The position numbers and the translations under genes are program-made. Below, in pieces: positions 35,140 to 45,107 of a stretch of DNA of 64,000 nt. This DNA is from Duganella qianjiadongensis (GTDB lineage Bacteria; Pseudomonadota; Gammaproteobacteria; Burkholderiales; Burkholderiaceae_D). The DNA lies in contig NZ_WWCM01000002.1 in the NCBI RefSeq assembly GCF_009857915.1, positions 1 to 64,000 on the forward strand. The letters run 5' to 3'. The number at the start of each line of letters is the position of its first letter. Within the stretch, counting starts at the first letter, position 1. The notes below the pieces were generated by a model. That model ran no database searches. It was given only the letters and a program-made list of their open reading frames with translations, and was not told the origin of the DNA.

Positions 35140-38106
35140 TTACAGAGGTTTGCAGCTGACTGTAACGCGCTGGGCCACCAGCGCCAGATCACGTGCATCA
35201 ACCACGCCGTCCTTGTTCACATCCGCTGCCGCGCTATAACCGGGCTGGCCAGTGCGCTTGCCCAGTGCCACTTTGACGGCATTCAGGTCGTCGCAGTTGA
35301 TCGCGCCATCGCCCGTGATATCGCCCACCAGACGGATGGTGAAGTTGGCATCGGAAACGTCGAAGTACACATTGCCCACCGCCGCCACCTTGATCCGCGC
35401 CGTGCTGCTGGCCACCTGCGGCAGGGTCACCGTTGCGCTGCCGTTATTCGGCGTACTGGCAGCCAGCACGTGCGGATAGGTATAGCCGCCGTCCAGCGAC
35501 AGCGTGATCTGCACATAGTCCGTGCTCACCGGCGCCAGATTGGTGTTGGCCACATTCCAGCTCACCGGCACTTTGCTGCCGGCATCCAGCGTAACGGCCG
35601 TGTTGGGTGCAGTGACCAGGAAAGGACCGGCATTCGGCGCCAGCACCAGACGGGTGGCGGCACTACCGACACCGCCACGGCCGTCACGCGCCGTCAGGCG
35701 GAAGTTCAGCGCCGCCGGATTGGCGTTGCTGCCATAACCCACATAGGCTGCCGTCGGCAGGAACTCCGAGAAACACTCGATATCGGCGGCGCTAGGCGTG
35801 GCCGCTGCAGTCGGGCAGCTGCCCGATGCCGCATTGGTGTTATTCGCCAGAATCTGCGCCATGTCCGGGAACACCCGGGTCGGATTGCTGCTGACGTGGT
35901 TCTCGCCCGGAGAGTTGTAGGTGATGGTATCGCTGGCGCTCACCACGGCACGAACGCCGAACTGGCGGAACAGCGGACCGTTGGTCTTGGTGTTGCTGAT
36001 CAGGCCAGTGCCGGTAGTACCTGCGCGGTCATTCTGTTCCCACAGATAGGTCAGACTATCGGCTTCGCCATCGACTGCGGAACCGGTCAGTTCGAACGGC
36101 GTACGCAGCGGGATGGTGTAGCTGGCGGCCGTGGTGACCACCGGCGTGGTATTGCCCGTGTAGGACAGCGCACCACGGCGGGTGGTTGCGCCGCCGGTAG
36201 TGATCTCGCCCACATAGCCGCTGCACGAAGTGCTGCACTCGACCAGTTGCAGCAGGCCTGCCGGCTGGCCGGCCAGCGTGCCGCCAAAGGTGATGGTAGC
36301 GGCCGAATTCGACAGCGACGACACCGTCACCGTGGCGCCGCTAGGCCAGCCCGGAATGGCTTCGATGGCCGCCTTGACGCCAGCCGTGGTGTAGTTAGTG
36401 CCATTGATGATGGCAGCCGAGGTGGCGCCGTTGTAGCGCAGCTTGAAACGCTGGCCGCTGGTGTAGTTGGTCAGGGCCAGCATCTGGACGGAGCTCAGCG
36501 CCGATTCGGCGCCCGAAGTGTAGGCCACGATTTCATCGAAGCTGCGCTGCGACCAGTAGGCGTCGCTGTGGGTCTGCAGATTGTCGGTGCCGCAAATGCC
36601 GGCGTAGGCCATGATGGAGGAACCGCTGCCCGGCTCGATCGACGTGCCGGCGTTACGGTTGGCGCCACTGCAGCTGCCTATCACGCCATTAAAGGTGTGG
36701 TTGCCGGCAAACTGGTGCCCCAGTTCGTGTGCCACGTAATCCACTGCATAGAAGTCGCCCACCGGGGTAGGAATGCCGGTGCAGCCTTGCGCTTTATTGG
36801 TGCCGCCAACGACGCCCAGACCGGCAATACCGCCGCCATCGACACCCAGCGCAATGTGGCCCACATCGAATTTGCTGGCGCCTACCAGCAGACCGGCCAC
36901 CACACGGTTGCGGCTCAGGGTGGAGCTCGAGCAGTTCGCTGCCTGCGTGGTGGTGTAGCAGGCCGTGGCGCCGCACGGACCGTTCGCGCCCGTCATCTGG
37001 GCCGCCGTGTTCAGATTCAGCTTGTCGGTATCGTTAATCAGCACCAGACGGATCGACGTTTCGTCTTCATATACCTGGGTCACGCGATTGATCAGCGTAA
37101 CTTTGGCAGCCGTCACATTGGCCGCGCCAAAATAGGTGGCATACGAAGGATCGGTCACCAGCGCCAGACGGTAGGTGCGCAGCAGATTACCCGATGCCGG
37201 CGTGGTGGTCACTTCAGGCTCCACCACATGGTAGGCGGCGCTGCTACTGGTGCGGCCGTCACTGGCGGTCACTTCGAAAGCACCGCTGTTGCGCGCAGGA
37301 TCAGCCACCAGCGTGGTATTGATCACGCCTTCCGCATCAGCATTGACCACCACGCTCTGACGCTCGCCGTTATCCCCTTCGGCACGTACCGACACGGTCA
37401 CCGAAGCACCCGGCGTGTAGCCCACGCCGCGTACTTCCACCGTATCTTCCGCATGGTAGAAACCGCGCGACAGCGCCAGCTGGGCTTCGGTCAGCGGCGC
37501 TTCACGCATGGCGCCGTGCGGATTGGCCAGATCGCGGCTGTGATAGCTGTTGTAGGCGCTGTCGTCCAGCGGCGCCTGCGGATCGACATACCAGTTGCCT
37601 TGCGGCGTACGCACGGAAGCGTGCAGGCCGAGCGGCGTCAGGTCCATGCGCAGGCTGGCTTTGGGATCATCCACGCCACGGCCGGCAAAGGTCTTGATTT
37701 CCGGATGCTTGGCCGCCAGTTCCGCTTCCATGATGGGCGAATCCACAATTGCAAAGCGCTGATAGCCGCCGTCAGGGTGAGGCAGGGAGATAATCATCGG
37801 GCTGACCGTAGCCTCGGCACTGCGTTCCAGCGGCGCATTGGCCACCAGCGCGCGCAAGCCGGACTTGTTCAGGCGGGCGGCATGGAAGCGGCTAGGCGCG
37901 GTAGCCGACGCGGCGCTCTTGCCTGCGCCCGGCGTCACGCCGACGTCCTGCCAGAAGTCGCCCGTGGTCTGGCCGCTGGCCGCGCTGGCCGCCATCCCCC
38001 AGCTCATCAGTACCGAAGCAATAATCAAGCGTCCGGTGCTGGGACGCAACGTCGAGCCGGCCTTTGTGAGGCCGGCTTTGAATGACGATTTTTTCGTGTT
38101 TTTCAT
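35140..38106 (-). CDS. Secreted zincin metalloprotease with C-terminal dockerin
   Basis: The 988-residue protein has a signal peptide with a long basic n-region (cleavage near 43), a propeptide-like region and a reprolysin/M12-like domain. The zinc site is H460-E-L-G-H464-(5)-H470 with a Met-turn near Met499 (SIMAYAG). The C-terminal part is beta-sandwich-like, and the last about 60 residues form a dockerin (928-980) with two Ca-binding loops, DITGDGAINCDDL and DVNKDGVVDARDL. I chose the ATG at 38104-38106 because the protein then starts MKNTKKSS with a proper signal. It is co-directional with the cohesin gene, so it may dock to that surface protein. Confidence 0.9.
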   Translation of the reverse strand: MKNTKKSSFKAGLTKAGSTLRPSTGRLIIASVLMSWGMAASAASGQTTGDFWQDVGVTPGAGKSAASATAPSRFHAARLNKSGLRALVANAPLERSAEATVSPMIISLPHPDGGYQRFAIVDSPIMEAELAAKHPEIKTFAGRGVDDPKASLRMDLTPLGLHASVRTPQGNWYVDPQAPLDDSAYNSYHSRDLANPHGAMREAPLTEAQLALSRGFYHAEDTVEVRGVGYTPGASVTVSVRAEGDNGERQSVVVNADAEGVINTTLVADPARNSGAFEVTASDGRTSSSAAYHVVEPEVTTTPASGNLLRTYRLALVTDPSYATYFGAANVTAAKVTLINRVTQVYEDETSIRLVLINDTDKLNLNTAAQMTGANGPCGATACYTTTQAANCSSSTLSRNRVVAGLLVGASKFDVGHIALGVDGGGIAGLGVVGGTNKAQGCTGIPTPVGDFYAVDYVAHELGHQFAGNHTFNGVIGSCSGANRNAGTSIEPGSGSSIMAYAGICGTDNLQTHSDAYWSQRSFDEIVAYTSGAESALSSVQMLALTNYTSGQRFKLRYNGATSAAIINGTNYTTAGVKAAIEAIPGWPSGATVTVSSLSNSAATITFGGTLAGQPAGLLQLVECSTSCSGYVGEITTGGATTRRGALSYTGNTTPVVTTAASYTIPLRTPFELTGSAVDGEADSLTYLWEQNDRAGTTGTGLISNTKTNGPLFRQFGVRAVVSASDTITYNSPGENHVSSNPTRVFPDMAQILANNTNAASGSCPTAAATPSAADIECFSEFLPTAAYVGYGSNANPAALNFRLTARDGRGGVGSAATRLVLAPNAGPFLVTAPNTAVTLDAGSKVPVSWNVANTNLAPVSTDYVQITLSLDGGYTYPHVLAASTPNNGSATVTLPQVASSTARIKVAAVGNVYFDVSDANFTIRLVGDITGDGAINCDDLNAVKVALGKRTGQPGYSAAADVNKDGVVDARDLALVAQRVTVSCKPL

Positions 38107-38438
38107 TCCTGCTCTACCCTGTTTGTTATGGTTTATTAAAAAAAGCAGCACTTTGATAAAAACAAATTATTTGTAAATTTGCATGCAAATAATTCAAGCA
38201 AAGTATTGCTGATTTAACTTTTTGTTACAACAATGAAAATAGAAAAATGTTGTGGTAAATACACACATTGAAAAAGTGGTATTAGCCTGCGCCGCCCCGG
38301 CAGGCTGGCCGTGCAGGTGATGGAGCGGCACCGCCGCCGCCGCATCCAAGGCCAGCGCTTTCCCGTATAATCCGACCTCCCGCAATAACTTGTGCGGCCC
38401 CGAATAACAGCAGAAAACAGCAGAACAGAACTGGCCAG
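38107..38438. other. Divergent region with palindromes, protease to mutS
   Basis: No gene is visible in 332 bp, much of it A/T-rich. AATTATTTG (38165-38173) pairs with CAAATAATT (38186-38194), and a 14-bp palindrome ATTTGCATGCAAAT lies inside at 38177-38190. This may be an operator for the protease operon. TATAAT at 38366-38371 is a candidate -10 for mutS. Confidence 0.55.
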
Positions 38439-41075
38439 ATGAGCATTAAACCCACCGAAAAAATCACCCCCATGATGCAGCAGTACCTGAGCATCAAAGC
38501 GCAATATCCGGATATGCTGGTGTTCTACCGCATGGGCGATTTCTACGAACTGTTCCATGCTGACGCGGAAAAAGCCGCCCGCGTACTGGGCATTACGCTG
38601 ACGGCGCGTGGCACCTCGGGCGGCCAGCCCATCAAGATGTGCGGCGTGCCCTTCCACTCGCTGGAAGGCTATCTGGCCAAGCTGGTCAAGATCGGCGAAT
38701 CGTGCGCCATCTGCGAGCAGATTGGCGACCCGGCCACCAGCAAAGGGCCGGTGGAACGCAAGGTGATGCGCGTGGTCACGCCCGGTACGCTGACCGATGC
38801 CGACCTGCTGCCGGAAAAAGCCGAACGCCCGCTGCTGGCCATGTGCATCGTCAGCCAGCGCAAGGTGGCTACCGCCGGTCTGGCCTGGCTATCGCTCGCT
38901 AGCGGCGCACTGCGCCTGATGGAGTTCTCCGGCGACAGCCACACCGTAGCCAGCCGCATGCAGCAGGAACTGGAACGTATCGCGCCGGCCGAAGTGCTGC
39001 GCGGCGACAGTGCCGACCTGTTCGAAAACCAGCTGCCCTGCCACGTCAACCGCGTGCCGGACTGGCACTTCGATATCGTCAGCGGCCAGAAAGCGCTGCT
39101 CGACCAGCTGGGCGTTGCCACCCTGACGGCCTTCGGCGCCGACGGCCTCGGTGCCGCACTCGGTGCTGCCGGTGCGCTGCTGCGCTACGCCCAGTCGACC
39201 CAGGGCCGCGGCCTGCAGCACGTGCGCAGCCTGAGCACCGAAACGGAAAACGAATTCATCGGCCTCGACGCAGCCACCCGGCGCAATCTGGAACTGACCG
39301 AAACCATACGCGGACAGGAATCGCCTACCCTGTTCTCGCTGCTCGACCACTGCCGCACGGCCATGGGTTCGCGCCTGCTGCGCCACTGGCTGCACCATGC
39401 GCGGCGCGATCAGGCCATCGCGCGCGCGCGCCAGCAAGCCATCGCCGCGCTGGCCCAGGCCGATGTCACGGGCGCACTGGCGCACACGCTGGCACAGGTG
39501 CCCGATATCGAACGCATCACCACCCGTATCGCCCTGCTGTCGGCCCGCCCGCGCGATCTGGCCAGCCTGCGCGACGGCGTGCAGCAGCTGCCCGAGCTGC
39601 GCCACAGCATGCAGCGCGCACTGGGCGACAGTCAAAGCCTGCTGGCCGCGATAGCCGCTGATCTGGCTACACCGGACGCCTGCCTCGATCTGCTGCAGCG
39701 GGCCATCGCCCAAGAACCGGCCGCCATGGTGCGTGACGGCGGCGTGTTCGCACGCGGCTACGATGCCGAACTCGACGAACTGCGCGCCCTGTCGGAAAAT
39801 GCCGGCCAGTTCCTGATCGATCTGGAAACCCGCGAGCGGGCCCGCACCGGCATTGCCAATCTGCGGGTGGAATACAACAAGGTGCACGGCTTCTACATCG
39901 AAGTCACGCACGGCCAGGCCACCAAGGTGCCGGACGATTACCGCCGCCGCCAGACCCTGAAGAACGCCGAGCGCTACATCACGCCCGAACTCAAGGCCTT
40001 CGAAGACAAAGCCCTGTCGGCACAGGACCGCGCGCTGGCGCGCGAGAAAATGCTGTACGACCAGCTGCTGGCCGAGCTGGCGCCCTATATCGGCACGCTG
40101 CAGAGTATCGCCCGCGCGCTGGCGCAGATCGATACCCTCAACGCCCTGACCACGCACGCGCTGCGCCACAACTGGTGCGCACCGCAGCTGGTGGAAACGC
40201 CCTGCCTGAACATCATCGAGGGGCGCCATCCGGTGGTGGAAAACCAGATCGAACGCTTCATCGCCAACGACTGCCGCTTCAGCGACGAACGCCGCTTGCT
40301 GCTGATTACCGGCCCTAACATGGGCGGTAAGTCGACCTTCATGCGTCAGGTGGCCCTGATCACGCTGCTGGCCTATGTAGGCAGCTACGTGCCGGCCGCC
40401 AGTGCCACCATCGGCCCGATCGACCGCATCTTCACCCGTATCGGCGCCACCGACGATCTGGCCGGCGGGCGTTCCACCTTCATGGTGGAGATGACGGAAT
40501 CGGCGGCGATACTCAACGGCGCCACGGCGCAGTCGCTGGTGCTGATGGATGAAGTAGGCCGTGGCACTTCCACCTTCGACGGTCTGGCGCTGGCCTGGGC
40601 GATTGCGCGTCACCTGATCGATACCAGCCGCAGCTTCTCGCTGTTCGCCACCCACTACTTCGAGCTGACCCAGCTGCCGGAAAGCCATCCGTCCGCCGCC
40701 AACGTGCACCTCTCCGCCGTCGAACACAAGGACAGCATCGTGTTCCTGCACGCGGTGCAGGAAGGCCCGGCCTCGCAGAGCTACGGTTTGCAGGTAGCCC
40801 AGCTGGCCGGGGTGCCGCAACCCGTCATCAAGGCGGCGCGCAAGCATCTGGCGCGGCTGGAAGCGCAGGCGCTGGACGCCACGCCGCAGCTCGATCTGTT
40901 CGCCGCACCGCAGAACGATGCCGATGACGAGGAAATCGCGCCTGCCGCCGCTGATCCGGCAGCACAGGCCCTGCTCGACGCGGTCGAGGCGCTCGATCCC
41001 GATGCGCTCACCCCGCGCGAAGCACTGGAGCAGCTGTACCAGCTCAAACGCCTGTCGGCAGCGGCGCAGGCATGA
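38439..41075 (+). CDS. mutS: DNA mismatch repair protein MutS
   Basis: MutS recognises mismatches and recruits MutL. The 878-residue protein has the mismatch-binding motif MGDFYELF near residue 35, the Walker [12 protein letters not shown] near residue 625, the [12 protein letters not shown] Walker B region and the C-terminal helix-turn-helix. Length and order are standard. Confidence 0.97.
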   Translation: MSIKPTEKITPMMQQYLSIKAQYPDMLVFYRMGDFYELFHADAEKAARVLGITLTARGTSGGQPIKMCGVPFHSLEGYLAKLVKIGESCAICEQIGDPATSKGPVERKVMRVVTPGTLTDADLLPEKAERPLLAMCIVSQRKVATAGLAWLSLASGALRLMEFSGDSHTVASRMQQELERIAPAEVLRGDSADLFENQLPCHVNRVPDWHFDIVSGQKALLDQLGVATLTAFGADGLGAALGAAGALLRYAQSTQGRGLQHVRSLSTETENEFIGLDAATRRNLELTETIRGQESPTLFSLLDHCRTAMGSRLLRHWLHHARRDQAIARARQQAIAALAQADVTGALAHTLAQVPDIERITTRIALLSARPRDLASLRDGVQQLPELRHSMQRALGDSQSLLAAIAADLATPDACLDLLQRAIAQEPAAMVRDGGVFARGYDAELDELRALSENAGQFLIDLETRERARTGIANLRVEYNKVHGFYIEVTHGQATKVPDDYRRRQTLKNAERYITPELKAFEDKALSAQDRALAREKMLYDQLLAELAPYIGTLQSIARALAQIDTLNALTTHALRHNWCAPQLVETPCLNIIEGRHPVVENQIERFIANDCRFSDERRLLLITGPNMGGKSTFMRQVALITLLAYVGSYVPAASATIGPIDRIFTRIGATDDLAGGRSTFMVEMTESAAILNGATAQSLVLMDEVGRGTSTFDGLALAWAIARHLIDTSRSFSLFATHYFELTQLPESHPSAANVHLSAVEHKDSIVFLHAVQEGPASQSYGLQVAQLAGVPQPVIKAARKHLARLEAQALDATPQLDLFAAPQNDADDEEIAPAAADPAAQALLDAVEALDPDALTPREALEQLYQLKRLSAAAQA

Positions 41076-42037
41076 CCACGCGGCGCGGCCCATCACGCCT
41101 GGCGCCAGCGCTGCTGGCTGCACTGGCGGCGTTCGCGCTGGCCTCGCCGCGTTTCGCGGCAGCAGCACCGGCGGCCGCCTTCCAGTTCGGCGTGATCGGC
41201 CATAGCTTCAAAAGCAGTGCCGACGAAGCGCCGCTACGTCAGGCCATTGCCGGCGCCAGCCAGCAAGCGCCCGCCTTCATCGTGGCCACCGGCATCAAGT
41301 CCACCAGCGAACCGTGCAGCGACCGTCTGTATGCGCAGCGGCGCGCCCTGTTCAACGACAGCAGCGTACCGCTGATCCTGTCGCTCGCCGGCAGCGACTG
41401 GAGCGCCTGCCAGAACTCGGCCGGACGCTCGGCCGCCATCGAACGCCTGAACCGCATACGCGAACTGTTTTACGGCGATGCCGAATCACTGGGCCTGCGC
41501 CACCTGCTGCTCACGCGCCAGTCCGGCACGGCCAAGTTCCGCAGCTACGCCGAGAACGCCCACTGGCAGGTAGGCAAGGTGCTGTTCGCCACCATCAATC
41601 TGCCCGCCAATAACAACCACTACCGCGCCGAGGCAGGCCGCAACAGCGAATACGAAGACCGCCTGGTGGCCAACCGCGCGTGGCTGAACCGCCTGTTCTC
41701 GCTGGCGCAGCGGCAGAAGCTGCAGGGACTGGTACTGTTTTCCGATGGCGCCGTCACACTGCCGGAATCAGGCCTGCTGTCGCTGCTGCCCAGCTTCCGC
41801 AACAAGCAGGATGGCTTTGCCGAACCACGGCGCCAGATACACGCGCTGGCCGAAAAGTTCAGCGGACAGGTCTTGCTGATCGATGCGCAGGGCAGCGCTG
41901 GCGGCGACACCGTCATCAACTGGCATGGCAATGTAGGGTATCTGAGTCTGGCCGCGTCGTGGGCCGAGATCGGGGTGAACAGTGCTGCAGCACCGTTATT
42001 CAGCTTGCGCGCTAGCAGCGCCGATGTGACGCCGTAG
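41072..42037 (+). CDS. Secreted hypothetical protein, phosphoesterase-like
   Basis: The 321-residue product has an N-terminal signal peptide (cleavage near residue 31). The remainder ([40 protein letters not shown]) has the strand-turn spacing of a calcineurin-like phosphoesterase, but metal-binding D/H/N residues are mostly absent, so activity is doubtful. Its ATG overlaps the mutS stop (ATGA), so it is translated from the mutS transcript. I cannot assign a function. Confidence 0.65.
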   Translation: MTTRRGPSRLAPALLAALAAFALASPRFAAAAPAAAFQFGVIGHSFKSSADEAPLRQAIAGASQQAPAFIVATGIKSTSEPCSDRLYAQRRALFNDSSVPLILSLAGSDWSACQNSAGRSAAIERLNRIRELFYGDAESLGLRHLLLTRQSGTAKFRSYAENAHWQVGKVLFATINLPANNNHYRAEAGRNSEYEDRLVANRAWLNRLFSLAQRQKLQGLVLFSDGAVTLPESGLLSLLPSFRNKQDGFAEPRRQIHALAEKFSGQVLLIDAQGSAGGDTVINWHGNVGYLSLAASWAEIGVNSAAAPLFSLRASSADVTP

Positions 42038-42055
42038 ACGGGGCTGAAATAAGCG

Positions 42056-42085
42056 CAGCCAGATCAAGTCTCTCCGATCTGGCTG
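42056..42085. terminator. Hairpin after the mutS unit
   Basis: CAGCCAGATC (42056-42065) pairs with GATCTGGCTG (42076-42085) over a 10-nt loop. There is no strong T-run. It lies between converging genes and may serve as a 3' hairpin. Confidence 0.5.
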
Positions 42086-42140
42086 GCTGGCGAGCGCCTG
42101 CTGCAGGCGCCCGTTTAGCAACGACTAAACGATTAAGCGA

Positions 42141-42683
42141 TTAGTGGATAGGATGGATGGCGACGTGATCGCCCTCTTCGCCTGCCTCATCGTCGTCATC
42201 GTGGTGGTGGCCGTGGGCGCCGTGCACGTGACCGTGGGCGATTTCTTCGTCCGACGCGGCACGTACATCGACCACGCTCAGGCTGAAACGCAGGGCGATG
42301 CCAGCCAGCGGGTGATTTCCATCAAGTACCACTTTGTCATCAGCGATGTCGGTCACGGTGAAGATCATCGGTTCTGCATCTTCATCGCCATCGGGCATAC
42401 CTTCGAACTGCATGCCGACTTCCAGCGGCTCAGGCAGGCGGTTGCGCTCTTCCACTTTCACCAGCGCGGCATCGTAGTCGCCGAAAGCATCGTCCGGTTC
42501 GATCTGGATGATGGAGCTATAGCCCACATCCTTGCCGTCGAGTTCTTCTTCGATCTTGGGCAGGGTGTTTTCATAGCCGCCGTGCAGGTAGACCATAGGC
42601 TGACTGCCATCTTCGATCAGGTTGTCCTGGGCATCGGTCAGTTTGTAGTTCACAGTCACGACCGTATTCTTGGCAATCTTCAT
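42141..42683 (-). CDS. slyD: FKBP-type peptidyl-prolyl isomerase SlyD
   Basis: SlyD is a prolyl isomerase, chaperone and nickel-binding protein. The 180-residue product has the FKBP core split by the insert-in-flap domain (about 70-130), starting MKIAKNTVVTVNYKL. The C-terminal tail is rich in His and Asp (HGHVHGAHGHHHDDDD) for metal binding. The ATG at 42681-42683 gives the family N-terminus; longer frames lack support. Confidence 0.94.
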   Translation of the reverse strand: MKIAKNTVVTVNYKLTDAQDNLIEDGSQPMVYLHGGYENTLPKIEEELDGKDVGYSSIIQIEPDDAFGDYDAALVKVEERNRLPEPLEVGMQFEGMPDGDEDAEPMIFTVTDIADDKVVLDGNHPLAGIALRFSLSVVDVRAASDEEIAHGHVHGAHGHHHDDDDEAGEEGDHVAIHPIH

Positions 42684-42770
42684 GGGGTTTCCTTTCTTAA
42701 TTAACCGCGTGATTATACCCTGTCTCACCGGCGCAACCGCCGTTAGCAGCCTTTCGTCGCAGCGCATGGG

Positions 42771-42776
42771 TATAAT
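42771..42776 (+). promoter_or_regulatory. Perfect -10 hexamer directly before roxA
   Basis: TATAAT at 42771-42776 ends 5 bp before the ATG at 42782. Transcription would start at or next to the A of the start codon, so the mRNA may be leaderless. No good -35 is visible. Confidence 0.5.
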
Positions 42777-42781
42777 GCCGT

Positions 42782-43903
42782 ATGAAAAAATTACCTCTCC
42801 TGGGCGACATCTCGCCTGCGCAGTTCCTGCGCGAATACTGGCACAAGAAACCTCTGCTGATCCGTAACGCAGTGCCCGGCTTCAAGCCGTTGCTGAGCGT
42901 GGAAGCACTGGGCAAACTGGCCGCCACCAACCATGCCGAATCGCGTCTGGTCACCAATGTGGACGGCAACTGGAACCTGCAGCACGGCCCGCTGGAGTCG
43001 CTGCCGCCTATGAGCCAGAAGGAATGGACCGTACTGGTGCAAGGCGTCAACCTGTTCGACGACAAGGCCGATGCGCTGCTACGTCAATTCCGCTTCATTC
43101 CCGATGCCCGTCTGGACGACCTGATGGTCAGTTTTGCCACCGATGGCGGCGGCGTCGGCCCGCACTTCGATTCGTATGACGTGTTCCTGCTGCAAGCCCA
43201 GGGCCAGCGCCGCTGGCGCATCGGCGCGCAGAAAGACCTGACGCTGGTGGAAGGCCTGCCGCTCAAGATTCTGGCCAACTTCGTGCCGGACGAAGAACTG
43301 GTGCTCAATCCGGGCGACATGCTCTATCTGCCGCCGCACTGGGCCCACGACGGCATCGCCATCGGCGACTGCCAGACTTATTCCATCGGTTTCCGCCAGC
43401 CCTGCTATCAGGAACTGGGCGAAGCCTTCCTGCAGTTCATGGCCGATTCCATCGACCTGCCGGGCCGCTACAGCGATCCCGACCTGAAACCGCAGAACAA
43501 GCCGGCCGAAATTCCGCGCCCCATGCTCGACACCCTGATCGACGAGATCAAGAAGGTGCAATTCACTGACGAAGACATCACCATCTTCCTCGGCGAATAC
43601 ATGTCCGAGCCCAAGCACAATGTCTTTTTCACGGCTCCGGCCAAGCCGCTCACCTTCGGCAAGTTCAGCGACAAAGCCAGCCAGAAGGGGCTGAAGCTGT
43701 CACGTAAGACGCAGATGCTGTATCGCGGCAAGCACGTCTTCATCAACGGCGAATCCTTTGGTGTGGGCAAGGCCGACCGTGTCACGCTGGAACTGCTGGC
43801 CAATGAGCGCCGCCTTGATGGTGCCGCCTACTCGGCTGCCTCCGACGACGTGCTGGAAGCGCTGTACACCTGGTATCAGGACGGCTGGATAGAACTGCTG
43901 TAA
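42782..43903 (+). CDS. roxA: Cupin/JmjC ribosomal oxygenase, RoxA/YcfD-like
   Basis: E. coli YcfD hydroxylates an arginine of ribosomal protein L16 using Fe(II) and 2-oxoglutarate. The 373-residue product has the same architecture: start PAQFLREYWHKKPLLIR, metal-binding His128-x-Asp130 in VGPHFDSYD and a distal histidine in LPPHWAHDG (His186 or His189). No ribosome-binding site is visible upstream of the start. Confidence 0.92.
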   Translation: MKKLPLLGDISPAQFLREYWHKKPLLIRNAVPGFKPLLSVEALGKLAATNHAESRLVTNVDGNWNLQHGPLESLPPMSQKEWTVLVQGVNLFDDKADALLRQFRFIPDARLDDLMVSFATDGGGVGPHFDSYDVFLLQAQGQRRWRIGAQKDLTLVEGLPLKILANFVPDEELVLNPGDMLYLPPHWAHDGIAIGDCQTYSIGFRQPCYQELGEAFLQFMADSIDLPGRYSDPDLKPQNKPAEIPRPMLDTLIDEIKKVQFTDEDITIFLGEYMSEPKHNVFFTAPAKPLTFGKFSDKASQKGLKLSRKTQMLYRGKHVFINGESFGVGKADRVTLELLANERRLDGAAYSAASDDVLEALYTWYQDGWIELL

Positions 43904-43912
43904 GGAGGCCCC

Positions 43913-44389
43913 ATGGATGCACTGCACACCCCGTTTGACACGCGCAGTGCCTTCCAGCAGCATCTGGCCAGCTGCATAGGCGCGGCACAGCACAGGCTGT
44001 GCCTGTTCGACCCCGATTTTTCCAGCTGGGAGCTGGGCAGCAGCAACATGGATGCTGCCCTGCGCCGCTTCCTTCATGGCGGCGGCCAGTTGCAACTGCT
44101 AGCCCATCAGGGGCAGGCGCTGGAGCGCCATGCGCCGCGCCTGCTGCGCCTGCTGCAGAGCTACCAGCACCGCGTTGCCTTGCGGCGTACCCATCCCGCA
44201 CTGCGCCAATTAAGCGACTCGTTCTGCCTTGCCGACCAGAGCCATCTGGTACGACGTTTTCATTCTGATCACATGCGCGGCGAATACAGCGTGAATGACG
44301 CTGCCGAAGTGAAAATCTATCAGGATCGCTTCATTACAATTTGGTTAGACTCGGGCGAGGGGCTACTGCTAAATCAGGCTGAAATTTGA
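43913..44389 (+). CDS. Hypothetical protein downstream of roxA
   Basis: I do not recognise this 158-residue protein. The pattern CLFDPDFSSWELGSSNMDAALRRFLHGGGQLQLLAHQG and the later FCLADQSHLVRRFHSDHMRGEY recall a phospholipase-D-like fold, but the HKD motif is not clear. AAGGAGG precedes the ATG, which lies 9 bp after roxA, so it is co-transcribed. Confidence 0.7.
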   Translation: MDALHTPFDTRSAFQQHLASCIGAAQHRLCLFDPDFSSWELGSSNMDAALRRFLHGGGQLQLLAHQGQALERHAPRLLRLLQSYQHRVALRRTHPALRQLSDSFCLADQSHLVRRFHSDHMRGEYSVNDAAEVKIYQDRFITIWLDSGEGLLLNQAEI

Positions 44390-44683
44390 GCATTTTCAGC
44401 GCAGAATAAGGCAGTTCGAAGCGGATACCGCGCAAGTTAGCGAAACTAGCCTTTCGGTCATAATTTGTAATGTTGCAGTATCGCAAATTTATTGCCGAAA
44501 CGTCCGTGCGTCCTATTGCGACGCAGTAAAAATCGCTATAATATTTCGTTAGGAAGTTTCCGTTGTCTGGTAGGCACCTTACGAGGTACGCAAGCCTTCG
44601 AAGACGACCTAAAATAGAGCGATAATTACCGGTAATTATTAATCGCAACATTGTGTTTAATTTGAATTAACTAAGGAAAACCC
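44390..44683 (+). other. Leader region of the Ala-rich lipoprotein gene
   Basis: No gene is visible in 294 bp. A promoter with TATAAT at 44537-44542 and TTGCGA at 44516-44521 (15-bp spacing) implies a leader of about 135 nt. It contains an 18-bp perfect palindrome at 44622-44639 (core AATTACCGGTAATT), about 45 nt before the ATG. Confidence 0.55.
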
Positions 44684-44917
44684 ATGAAAAAGTCCCTGCT
44701 GATCGTTTCCCTGCTGGCTGTTGCTCTGGCTGCTTGCTCGAAAAAAGAAGAAGCTCCTGCTGCTCCAGCTCCAGTAGCTGCTCCTGAAGCTGCTGCTCCA
44801 GCCGCTGCTCCAGCTGCTGCTCCTGCTGCTTCGGACGCTGCTGCTCCAGCTGCTGCTCCAGCCGCTTCGGACGCTGCTGCTGCTCCAGCCGCTGCTGCTC
44901 CTGCTGCTTCGAAGTAA
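44684..44917 (+). CDS. Small Ala/Pro-rich lipoprotein
   Basis: The 77-residue product has a lipobox (ALAAC, lipidated Cys18) followed by SKKEE and a low-complexity Ala/Pro tail with PAASDAAAPAA-type repeats. It is probably an abundant outer-membrane lipoprotein; the function is unknown. AAGGAAAA precedes the ATG, with a clear terminator after it. Confidence 0.8.
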   Translation: MKKSLLIVSLLAVALAACSKKEEAPAAPAPVAAPEAAAPAAAPAAAPAASDAAAPAAAPAASDAAAAPAAAAPAASK

Positions 44918-44930
44918 TCAGCTCGATAGA

Positions 44931-44958
44931 AAAACCGGCCTGCGGGCCGGTTTTTTTT
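44931..44958 (+). terminator. Terminator of the Ala-rich lipoprotein gene
   Basis: An 8-bp stem (44933-44940 with 44945-44952) runs into eight T residues at 44951-44958. Confidence 0.92.
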
Positions 44959-45045
44959 ACGTCTGTCACTTTTATAATCCGCTAAAACTCCAGCGCTAAG
45001 CCTGCCGATATTATCGGAAGCAGTTTTATCTCTGCAGTTTTAAAT

Positions 45046-45071
45046 AAAAAAAAGCCGGCAATTGCCGGCTT
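45046..45071 (-). terminator. bamC terminator
   Basis: An 8-bp stem with AATT loop (45052-45071) is followed on the minus strand by a T-run (A-run 45046-45053). Confidence 0.9.
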
Positions 45072-45107
45072 CTCTATTAGCGCGCCAGTGATACACTGGC
45101 GCTGCAA

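Noticed and set aside
35011-38085. 1,024-codon open frame on the plus strand
   Set aside because: It is antisense to the metalloprotease; the protein is Arg/His-rich low-quality sequence without domains.
38889-41168. 759-codon open frame on the minus strand
   Set aside because: It is antisense to mutS and has no recognisable domain.
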